Below, in pieces: positions 5,886 to 10,913 of a DNA stretch of 10,913 bases (within the stretch, counting starts at the first letter, position 1; each line of letters begins with the position of its first letter). The translations under genes were made by a program, and so were the position numbers. Under the pieces are notes generated by a model, which saw nothing but the letters and a program-made list of their open reading frames with translations, was not told where the DNA came from and ran no database searches. This stretch comes from JAAOZP01 sp964616835. GTDB taxonomy: Archaea; Thermoproteota; EX4484-205; JAAOZP01. The stretch spans positions 1-10,913 of the forward strand of contig CAZTSG010000044.1 in NCBI GenBank assembly GCA_964616835.1, given 5' to 3'.

Positions 5886-6353
5886 TTGATTAACAAGAGC
5901 GATAGAAAGAGGCTTGAGATCCGGTTTTCAGATGGTTCAGATACGATTATTTCTTTCAGACTGGAAGGTAGTAATATAGACAAGTATAAAATTGCTATTG
6001 CCAATCTTTTCCCGCTAATGCTTTCTCAAGAAGCCCTCAAGCAGGAACTATCTGTTTCTTCTCTTGAAAAACCGGAGAGGAAAATCGACGTAAACGATGT
6101 TTTCTTAGAGACCTTGCGTAAACAGGGTGAGGTTCTTGGCAATATTTTGAAAGTAGTTAGAGAGTTTAGAGACATGAGCTTCTCGTCTAAAGACGTTAAG
6201 AAGAGGTATGAGGAGAGAGTAGGTAAACCTATTCAACTAAGCACCGTAGCTACATATCTCATGAGGCTTCATGACAAGGGTCTTCTCTTAAGGAAGAAAA
6301 TTGGGAGAGAATATGTTTACCAGGCTGCAACTATTCTTCTTAAAAACAAGTAG
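5886..6353 (+). CDS. Small winged-helix protein beside the origin
   Basis: 155 residues, not recognised as a named family. Residues 9-45 look like a beta-rich N-terminal part (LEIRFSDGSDTIISFRLEG), then a helical, partly polar segment to about 70. Residues 85-152 look like a winged helix-turn-helix: FSSKDVKKRYEERVGKPI, then the recognition-helix-like STVATYLMRLHDKGLL, and a wing around RKKIGREYVYQ. The start must be the TTG at 5886, since the next methionine is at about residue 45. No Shine-Dalgarno is visible; a TATA-like element sits about 35 bases upstream. It transcribes away from the ORB cluster, with orc1/cdc6 on the other flank. It could be an origin-linked DNA-binding factor (compare in concept WhiP at a Sulfolobus origin, which is larger) or an ordinary transcription regulator. 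Confidence 0.75.
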   Translation: MINKSDRKRLEIRFSDGSDTIISFRLEGSNIDKYKIAIANLFPLMLSQEALKQELSVSSLEKPERKIDVNDVFLETLRKQGEVLGNILKVVREFRDMSFSSKDVKKRYEERVGKPIQLSTVATYLMRLHDKGLLLRKKIGREYVYQAATILLKNK

Positions 6354-6369
6354 AACCATATCCACTGTA

Positions 6370-6404
6370 TTCTTAACCAAGACTCATTCCTAGCTTGTTA
6401 AGAA
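6370..6404. terminator. Hairpin between convergent winged-helix genes
   Basis: TTCTTAACCAAG (6370-6381) pairs with CTTGTTAAGAA (6394-6404) with a single bulged C and a 12-base loop. It sits in the 100-base gap between two convergent genes, where a structured transcript end would serve either strand. No strong T-run follows, so the terminator role is a guess; the inverted repeat itself is plain. Confidence 0.4.
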
Positions 6405-6453
6405 GCCTCCTGCCAGCACCAGCATTAAGGATGTTATGACTAGAAGCAGTTAG

Positions 6454-6906
6454 CTATTTTTCCGCAAGCCTGTAGTAGAATGTTTTTCCTTTTCTCTCTC
6501 TTGTCAGTAAGCCTTTTTCAGTAAGTTTTTTCAAAAGCCTGCTTACATGCTCCTCCGTTCTTCCTACTAGGGTGCAGCATTCGCTTGCAGTAATCACTCC
6601 TTTCTTCTCTACTTCCTCCAATATCTTATGCTCTGTTTCAGTAAGGTATTCTACGATGCTTTGTGTAGCCGCTGGTTGACGGGGTGCTTCAAACCGGGCT
6701 GGCTTCTCTTCTCTCGACCACTCTTGGTCTTTTAGATAGGTGATTATCTTGTAGACTGCTTCCGTCAGGAGCCTTGCTCCCCTCTCTACTCTTTCTGTTT
6801 TCTCAACTACCTCCTCTAAACGCCTCTCGAGTAAATCATATTTCTCACTCAGTTCCAGCACCCTTTTCTCGAGCTCTTCCTCCTTTCTTTTTCTGAACAA
6901 TACCAA
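6454..6906 (-). CDS. Coiled-coil winged-helix transcription regulator
   Basis: 150 residues. Residues 4-45 are a highly charged heptad-like coiled coil (RKRKEEELEKRVLELSEKY and onward), likely for dimerisation, followed by a Pro/Ala-rich linker around 68-82. Residues 88-147 are a MarR/ArsR/TrmB-like winged helix: ETEHKILEEVEKKGVITASE, the recognition helix in GRTEEHVSRLLKKLTEKGLL, and the wing ERKGKTFYYRL. Two adjacent cysteines (110-111) lie just before the recognition helix. The TTG at 6906 is chosen because a TATA-like element (6934-6943) lies about 32 bases upstream and stops limit extension. It follows the membrane-protein gene of the ABC cassette by 27 bases in the same frame, so it may be co-transcribed as well as having its own promoter. 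It may regulate the cassette, which is inference. Confidence 0.8.
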   Translation of the reverse strand: MVLFRKRKEEELEKRVLELSEKYDLLERRLEEVVEKTERVERGARLLTEAVYKIITYLKDQEWSREEKPARFEAPRQPAATQSIVEYLTETEHKILEEVEKKGVITASECCTLVGRTEEHVSRLLKKLTEKGLLTRERKGKTFYYRLAEK

Positions 6907-6933
6907 TCCTATTCCTGCTGCTATACTGATACT

Positions 6934-6943
6934 TTAATATTTT
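6934..6943 (-). promoter_or_regulatory. Possible TATA box for the coiled-coil regulator
   Basis: The minus strand reads AAATATTAAA, about 32 bases before the TTG at 6906. It overlaps the stop codon of the upstream membrane-protein gene. Confidence 0.35.
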
Positions 6944-7479
6944 ACACAATAACTGTATCTATGGCATGTATAGCCCCCCTTTTTTCTCAAAGCTAAGTAA
7001 CCAATTATCCATAAGACAGCTCCTGCTATCAAAGTCAAAAACGATAAGAGCATCAAATCGCTTTCGAGACCAGAAAGAGTTATCACCACGTCGCCTTCTA
7101 CTGCTTTTTCTCCTCTGTTTCTCACCAGTAGGCATAATTGCCCTCTGATAGGTATTTTAAAGATTAACGCATTTCCCTTCAAATTACTGTATTCCACTAA
7201 AGGACATGGTTCTTTTCCATTCAAAAATGAAAGATAACTGGATTCATCTAAGATTAATACATCTACTGAACCATTCACGTGTAGCCACATTCTACAATCT
7301 CTAGGAGGCCAAGACATAAGTGGAGTTATTGGAAGTGTCTCATTTCCCGGGAGCACAAAGCCGTATACTAAAGTATGCATAGAAAGACCGCGCATGACGG
7401 TCAGTAAAAAGAAGCTAATACCCGTGAATAGCATCACTGTTCCTCCGTAGCGTAACTCCCAGTCTCTAATCAAGTTCAA
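6934..7479 (-). CDS. Two-pass membrane protein with extracytoplasmic domain, ABC cassette
   Basis: 181 residues, not recognised. A membrane helix at about 14-34 (VMLFTGISFFLLTVMRG) and a second at about 140-165 (LLSFLTLIAGAVLWIIGYLAL, then RKK) flank a beta-rich middle of about 105 residues. That middle contains C62, C92 and C115 (numbers approximate) and short strands such as ALIFKIPI and GDVVITL. By the positive-inside rule the middle domain should face outward. The TTG start at 7479 overlaps the end of the permease gene by 14 bases, implying translational coupling. It is the last cistron of the five-gene cassette. A role as accessory or immunity-like subunit of the transporter is inferred from position only. 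Confidence 0.72.
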   Translation of the reverse strand: MNLIRDWELRYGGTVMLFTGISFFLLTVMRGLSMHTLVYGFVLPGNETLPITPLMSWPPRDCRMWLHVNGSVDVLILDESSYLSFLNGKEPCPLVEYSNLKGNALIFKIPIRGQLCLLVRNRGEKAVEGDVVITLSGLESDLMLLSFLTLIAGAVLWIIGYLALRKKGGYTCHRYSYCVKY

Positions 7480-8167
7480 ATACCTCCGTGAAGAAGAGGA
7501 AGGAGAAGACTAGTAAGGCAATAGGTAGACTAACATGGATTATTGCAGCAAACAATACAACCATCTCATCCAAACCAGCCGAGATGAGATGAAGTATGGC
7601 GTCTTCTACAGAATACTTCGACCCAAGGAAAAGCATAAAGTATTCCTCCAAGAAATATATGGATAATGGCGTTAATATGGATGCGATGGTGCTCTGTACT
7701 AAAATTCCTATGAAGATGGCTAGGGCTGCAAAGAACATGGAAACAATTGTTTGAACAAGGGTCACCAGAAGAATAGATGAGAGAGGTAGAGATCCAGATG
7801 CTAACCATGAGGAAAACGCTATCGATAATAAATTCACCGTAATTATCATTAAGAAGAAATTTACTAACAATTTTGAGATGAAAACTGCGGATTTCCTCAC
7901 TGGGTTGGTAAATTCATCCATCATCACACTTTGCTTGATATCGTTACAGAAGGAATTGGTTAGGGTAATTGTAATGAGCAAATAGACAAGGAGGCTCCTG
8001 ACCCCTCCCGTAAATGACATTAGGTCGGATGTCGAAATTGCCCCGGGCAGTATTGTTGCTGGGATGTTTACGAACAATATTAACAATAGGATTATGAAAC
8101 CCAAATATTTTGCTGTCCAAAATCTTTCAAATTCGAAACGCATCAGTTCAACTATTGATCTATCCAT
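7466..8167 (-). CDS. ABC-2-type transporter permease
   Basis: 233 residues with about six membrane helices: 17-40, 55-73, 90-113, about 125-150, about 155-178 and 203-228. The order of a first helix, a cytosolic segment with charged residues (NDIKQSVMMDEFTNPVRKSAVF, about 74-95) and paired later helices is typical of ABC-2 / NatB-like permeases that export peptides, drugs or polysaccharides. No signature motif identifies the substrate. The ATG start at 8167 lies within the 3' end of the ATPase gene (16-base overlap), so the two are translationally coupled and should form one transporter, with two permeases and two ATPases if homodimeric. Confidence 0.85.
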   Translation of the reverse strand: MDRSIVELMRFEFERFWTAKYLGFIILLLILFVNIPATILPGAISTSDLMSFTGGVRSLLVYLLITITLTNSFCNDIKQSVMMDEFTNPVRKSAVFISKLLVNFFLMIITVNLLSIAFSSWLASGSLPLSSILLVTLVQTIVSMFFAALAIFIGILVQSTIASILTPLSIYFLEEYFMLFLGSKYSVEDAILHLISAGLDEMVVLFAAIIHVSLPIALLVFSFLFFTEVFELD

Positions 8168-9081
8168 AACTCATCATCCATCATGCTTTCCCTGCTGCCT
8201 AGAGACTTAATGAATACGTTTTCTAAGCTCCTACCGACTTGGCGAAAGCTTATTAGCTCGCCTCCTGTTTTCATTACTAGCTCCGGCACTTTATGTCGAA
8301 TCTTTTTAAGATCCCCTCTGATGTATACGTAATTGTCTTTAACGATTGCCCTAATTTCATCAGAGCTATTGATTAATTCTGAAAGCTCCTTAGGTTTTGT
8401 AACTTCTACATAAACTGCTGGAGAATACTTATTTAACAAATCTTCTGTGAACCCTTGCTCTATAACACTTCCCATGTACATCAAGCAGACCCAAGAACAA
8501 AGCCTCTGAAGCTCGGGAAGAACATGACTTAATATAAGAAAGCTGGTTCCTGTTTCCCTATTTATCCTACTAACCATAGTCATTAACTTAATCCTTCCTG
8601 CAGGATCTAGGTTTGCAGTGGGCTCATCAAGTATAACCAGCTCGGGATTTCCAAGCAAGGCCTTGGCGATTCCCAGACGCTTCTTCATTCCGGCTGAGAA
8701 ACCCGCTATCTTTCTCCAAGATACATCTAGTAGTTCTACTCGACGCAACGCATCGATTACTTCAATGTCTCTTATATTCCTCAGCCTCGCGATATGTCTT
8801 AGATATCTAAGACATTCCAAATTCTGGGGGAAAGTTTCCCTCTCTAGGAGAACACCGATTTTTCTCATCAACTCGTGTCTTTGAGACCACGGTTCAAGGC
8901 TAAGAATGTTTACTGTCCCTGAGCTCGGTCTAATTAAGCCGATGAGTATGTGGATAAGTGTTGTTTTTCCAGCACCATTGGGACCTATTAAACCACATAT
9001 TCCTCTAGGTATTTCTACAGTTAAACTGTTTAAAGCCTTTATTTTACCGAAGAATTTAGACACGTTCTTTACTTTTATCAT
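8152..9081 (-). CDS. ABC transporter ATP-binding protein, ABC-2/CcmA type
   Basis: 309 residues. Walker A GPNGAGKTT covers 33-41 (K39). A Q-loop region follows at IGVLLERETFP (75-85) with Glu at the usual Gln place, as in many ABC-2 ATPases. The signature FSAGMKKRLGIA is at 128-139, Walker B LVILDEP at 148-154 (D152, E153), the D-loop NLDP at 157-160 and the H-loop H186 in ILSHVLPE. Residues 225-309 form a C-terminal extension typical of exporter ATPases. The ATG at 9081 overlaps the previous gene's stop by one base (TAATG). It powers the permease encoded immediately downstream. The domain order and C-tail resemble bacitracin/antibiotic-resistance and peptide exporters, but the substrate is not readable from sequence. 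Confidence 0.95.
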   Translation of the reverse strand: MIKVKNVSKFFGKIKALNSLTVEIPRGICGLIGPNGAGKTTLIHILIGLIRPSSGTVNILSLEPWSQRHELMRKIGVLLERETFPQNLECLRYLRHIARLRNIRDIEVIDALRRVELLDVSWRKIAGFSAGMKKRLGIAKALLGNPELVILDEPTANLDPAGRIKLMTMVSRINRETGTSFLILSHVLPELQRLCSWVCLMYMGSVIEQGFTEDLLNKYSPAVYVEVTKPKELSELINSSDEIRAIVKDNYVYIRGDLKKIRHKVPELVMKTGGELISFRQVGRSLENVFIKSLGSRESMMDDELWIDQ

Positions 9082-9653
9082 TACTGCCTTTTCCTCTTTC
9101 TCTTCCTAAGCATGTAAGTGGGGATTCCTATGATTAACATAATAAGTATTACTGGAATTAACAGAAATCCTATAAAGGCCAACCAGTTCGGTGGTCCAAG
9201 GTCAATATTAGTATAGGTTAAACGAAGCCCTTGGGATATAACCAGTATGTCAAAAGCAGATAGGAAAGCCTCTCCATCCATGTTGCTACTCTTTATCAAT
9301 ATAAACGTATCAGCATCATATACATTTTGCCTAGTCTCAAAATGTTTGATCGATTGACGCTCCACTGGGCTGATTTTCTCATCGAAACGGATGCCTTGAT
9401 ATTTTGGCGAAGCCGGCACATCTAGAATAAGAGAATCCTGAAACTTTTCAGGATCTTGGAGATAATTGAAGAAATCCGTCAATAATTGCAATTCTAGAAA
9501 AATAAATGGTCCAGATATGTTTGCGAATACTGTAGAGTCTCCGCTTCCAACAAACCTGATTTCGTCTCCTCCTTTACAGGGCGGTATCCATATTGTTGTC
9601 TTTCCGAGGGGGGGTTCCATCCAGTAGAAAGACATCATGTTCCTGTAAATCAA
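9081..9653 (-). CDS. Membrane-anchored extracytoplasmic protein, C-terminal part after frameshift
   Basis: The open frame of 190 codons is probably not a separate gene. Its first 14 or so codons (TTG at 9653 to about 9612) overlap a frame that already reads as good protein. Meaningful sequence here begins at LGKTTIWIPP, right after a C7 run (minus strand; G7 at 9608-9614). What follows is a beta-rich extracytoplasmic domain, then a C-terminal membrane helix (about 154-178, WLAFIGFLLIPVILIMLIIGI) and the basic tail RKRKRKRQ that would stay in the cytoplasm. Deleting one C joins it exactly to the frame from 10026, giving a 314-residue protein (945 bases). It ends one base into the ATPase start. 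Confidence 0.6.
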   Translation of the reverse strand: MIYRNMMSFYWMEPPLGKTTIWIPPCKGGDEIRFVGSGDSTVFANISGPFIFLELQLLTDFFNYLQDPEKFQDSLILDVPASPKYQGIRFDEKISPVERQSIKHFETRQNVYDADTFILIKSSNMDGEAFLSAFDILVISQGLRLTYTNIDLGPPNWLAFIGFLLIPVILIMLIIGIPTYMLRKRKRKRQ

Positions 9654-10026
9654 CTAGTAATTCCCTGCTTGAGGAATAAGAATCGATTTCTAATGTTACA
9701 TTAAATAGGCCCCTGTTTCCTCTTATCTCAAGGAGAATAACGGAAAGACGGATATGTATAGGTTCCTCGCTCTCAATGATTACGTATGCTGAACCATCCC
9801 CTCCCATTGCTTTTACATAGGGGTTGTCGCGCAATGCCTCAGGAATCATCGATACATTGGAAAAATAGAAATTGACATAAATGAGTGTTTCTTCTGCTTC
9901 ATAATCTAATCTGATACCCTCTTTCATCCACGGAAAAGGGACTGCTGAATCGTTGTCTGCCAGTAATAAAAAAATAGAAGTATCGAATGTCAAGATGATA
10001 ACTATTAAAAAACTGTGTTTTCTCAT
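9574..10026 (-). CDS. Membrane-anchored extracytoplasmic protein, N-terminal part before frameshift
   Basis: A 150-codon frame starting at ATG 10026, 12 bases after the previous stop. Residues 1-24 form a signal peptide (RKH then a long hydrophobic stretch ending LLLADNDS). Residues 30-135 are beta-rich, with alternating patterns such as YVNFYFSNVS and SAYVIIESEEPIHIRLSVILLEI. After GTPP the frame runs about a dozen low-quality codons and stops at 9574, while the next frame continues the domain. I read this as the first half of one secreted, C-terminally anchored protein broken at the homopolymer. The cause may be real mutation, sequencing error or recoding. Its partner is at 9081-9653. Family not recognised; it may be a surface receptor, chaperone or immunity-like partner of the small secreted protein encoded upstream. 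Confidence 0.65.
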   Translation of the reverse strand: MRKHSFLIVIILTFDTSIFLLLADNDSAVPFPWMKEGIRLDYEAEETLIYVNFYFSNVSMIPEALRDNPYVKAMGGDGSAYVIIESEEPIHIRLSVILLEIRGNRGLFNVTLEIDSYSSSRELLVDLQEHDVFLLDGTPPRKDNNMDTAL

Positions 10027-10038
10027 GGCTTATTGATT

Positions 10039-10551
10039 CTATGGGCTAATTGCAGAATGACAATGTGCCTCTCCGGTGAAGACTATTATGTAAGGAGGAA
10101 CCAGTGGTGGAGCAACCAGCCACGCCGACGCGTCGACTTGTGTATAAACATAAGTAAAGGAACCTGATTTTCCATATCCACCGTTTCCCCCGCCTTCATT
10201 CCGCAATATGCTTTGGGTAAAGCTGTAGCCCCCTTGCCCTTCTGCTCTACATGTTTCTGTAAGACTCGTAAATATCCCAGTAAAAGGAAATGCAGATAAG
10301 TCAGTCCGTCCATATCCCCAATGATCGGCCCAATCAAATTTGTTTCCACTACTGTCGTATCTTCCTGCTGCGGTACATTTAACATATACGCATCTCCAAC
10401 GATCATTGCCCGTTAGCCCATAACTCCAACTACCCGGTGTACCTCCTATCGCGTAGATAAGTCCGCTGGAGATAATGAATATGGAGAAAGCAATCAAGCC
10501 TATAGTAATTAGCGTCTTCCGGTATTTCACATCCACATTATCGCTCTTCAT
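10039..10551 (-). CDS. Small secreted four-cysteine, Gly/Trp/Tyr-rich protein
   Basis: 170 residues. A polar, basic start (1-12) precedes a hydrophobic segment (13-34) ending near LIYA, consistent with a signal peptide or membrane anchor. The rest carries no further membrane helix. Cysteines C54, C59, C101 and C164 could form two disulfides outside the cell. Tryptophans (42, 52, 74, 78, 144), tyrosines and a glycine run (GGGNGGYGKSG, 120-130) stand out. The mature start IGG-TPGSWSYG is reminiscent of the GG-x-W-x-YG opening of lactococcin-972-like bacteriocins, but the later family motifs are not evident. ATG at 10551 is supported by the strong Shine-Dalgarno AAGGAGGAAA. First cistron of the ABC cassette, so probably its export substrate or target. 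It may be a toxin-like peptide, adhesin or pheromone. Confidence 0.75.
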   Translation of the reverse strand: MKSDNVDVKYRKTLITIGLIAFSIFIISSGLIYAIGGTPGSWSYGLTGNDRWRCVYVKCTAAGRYDSSGNKFDWADHWGYGRTDLSAFPFTGIFTSLTETCRAEGQGGYSFTQSILRNEGGGNGGYGKSGSFTYVYTQVDASAWLVAPPLVPPYIIVFTGEAHCHSAISP

Positions 10552-10562
10552 TTTCCTCCTTC
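10552..10562 (-). promoter_or_regulatory. Strong ribosome binding site for the secreted protein
   Basis: AAGGAGGAAA immediately precedes the ATG at 10551, with a short spacer of three or four bases. It is the clearest Shine-Dalgarno in the window; most other genes here have weak ones or none. Confidence 0.7.
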
Positions 10563-10565
10563 TTA

Positions 10566-10591
10566 ATATACGATATTATGATATATACGAT
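10566..10591. repeat. Direct repeat ATATACGAT in the ABC-cassette promoter
   Basis: ATATACGAT occurs at 10566-10574 and 10583-10591, 17 bases apart start to start, between the TATA box and the first start codon. The position over the expected transcription start would suit an operator. Confidence 0.4.
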
Positions 10592-10596
10592 CATGG

Positions 10597-10607
10597 GATA
10601 TATAAGC
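10597..10607 (-). promoter_or_regulatory. TATA box of the ABC cassette
   Basis: The minus strand reads GAGCTTATATATCC, a near-consensus archaeal TATA element. Transcription would start near 10577, leaving a leader of about 26 bases containing the Shine-Dalgarno. A second AT element (CGTATATATC) lies slightly closer to the gene. Confidence 0.6.
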
Positions 10608-10612
10608 TCATT

Positions 10613-10913
10613 TGTCTGAACATTTCAGAAACAATTTGGAATTGATTTGTAACAATATGTTTAAATAATGTCTTTAAATCACGTATTTCTAAACACGACA
10701 TTAATTTGGCTTTTGCGTGACTTGTGCTATTATTTAAAAAAATACATTTTAGCTGAACTTTGTACTACATGGGTGGCTAAGATACTGAGGAGGCTAGGTT
10801 CTTTGATGGTTTAATAATAGTTTGCATTTGGTCCAAATACTTCATGAAAGGATTTAAGACACTTGGTTGGATGTCCATAAATATGTCCTTGAAAACATTC
10901 TTGTTCTAAATCC
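10613..10913. other. AT-rich intergenic region with no supported gene
   Basis: No coding frame with convincing composition. It contains TTTAAAT at two places (about 10660 and 10674) that could be TATA elements, and a short palindrome CAATT-TGG-AATTG (about 10632-10644). A minus-strand frame open from the right edge ends at 10811 after 34 codons; it is too short to call. Confidence 0.5.

Noticed and set aside
9081..9653. Independent gene starting at TTG 9653
   Set aside because: The first codons overlap about 80 bases of a better frame and the protein-like part only starts at the C7 run, so a frameshifted single gene fits better.
10086..10406. Alternative minus-strand frame of 106 codons under the secreted protein gene
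   Set aside because: It lacks a signal peptide and ribosome binding site, whereas the overlapping frame has a strong Shine-Dalgarno, TATA box and signal peptide.
10811..10912. Minus-strand frame open from the right edge (34 codons, with HIYGHPTKCLKSFHEVFG)
   Set aside because: It could be the tail of a gene or transposase remnant, but it is too short, with no start or motif in view, to support a call.
1..10913. CRISPR array or insertion sequence
   Set aside because: No evenly spaced direct repeats, no complete transposase, and no terminal inverted repeats with target duplication were seen.

Overview
The window looks like chromosomal DNA of a thermophilic crenarchaeote (Thermoproteota). It carries an archaeal Orc1/Cdc6 initiator beside origin-recognition-box-like sequences, an intron-bearing type II tRNA-Ser, archaeal TATA-like promoters close to start codons, many TTG/GTG starts, and a crenarchaeal-type pyruvate kinase. 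I cannot place it more precisely than that from sequence alone.

Left part (1-3804): a tRNA-Leu(CAG) cut by the left edge; a minus-strand protein joining a degenerate adenylate-kinase-like P-loop domain to a nucleoside-2-deoxyribosyltransferase-like domain; a divergent plus-strand glucosamine-6-phosphate deaminase (nagB); a convergent minus-strand pyruvate kinase; and a tRNA-Ser(CGA) with an anticodon-loop intron plus an unusually expanded D-loop that may be a second intron. These are housekeeping genes with separate promoters, not one operon.

Middle (3805-6906): a short intergenic region with an imperfect inverted repeat, then orc1/cdc6 on the minus strand. Upstream of it lies a gene-free stretch of about 630 bases (5256-5885). 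This contains at least three origin-recognition-box-like elements (5362-5391, 5541-5567, 5701-5726), a fourth dyad lacking the G-string (5808-5830), an AT-rich segment between the first two, and a long pyrimidine-rich tract. I read it as a replication origin. On its other side is a small winged-helix protein gene pointing away from the origin, then a convergent coiled-coil/winged-helix gene separated from it by a hairpin.

Right part (6934-10613): a compact minus-strand operon of five cistrons behind a good TATA box and a strong Shine-Dalgarno sequence. In order: a small secreted four-cysteine, Gly/Trp/Tyr-rich protein; a membrane-anchored extracytoplasmic protein apparently split by a one-base shift in a C7 run; an ABC ATPase; an ABC-2-type permease; and a two-pass membrane protein with an outside domain. 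Junctions overlap or nearly touch. The arrangement (secreted small protein, anchored surface protein, ABC-2 transporter) suggests an export or self-protection cassette for the small protein. That function is inference. The last 300 bases hold no gene I can support.
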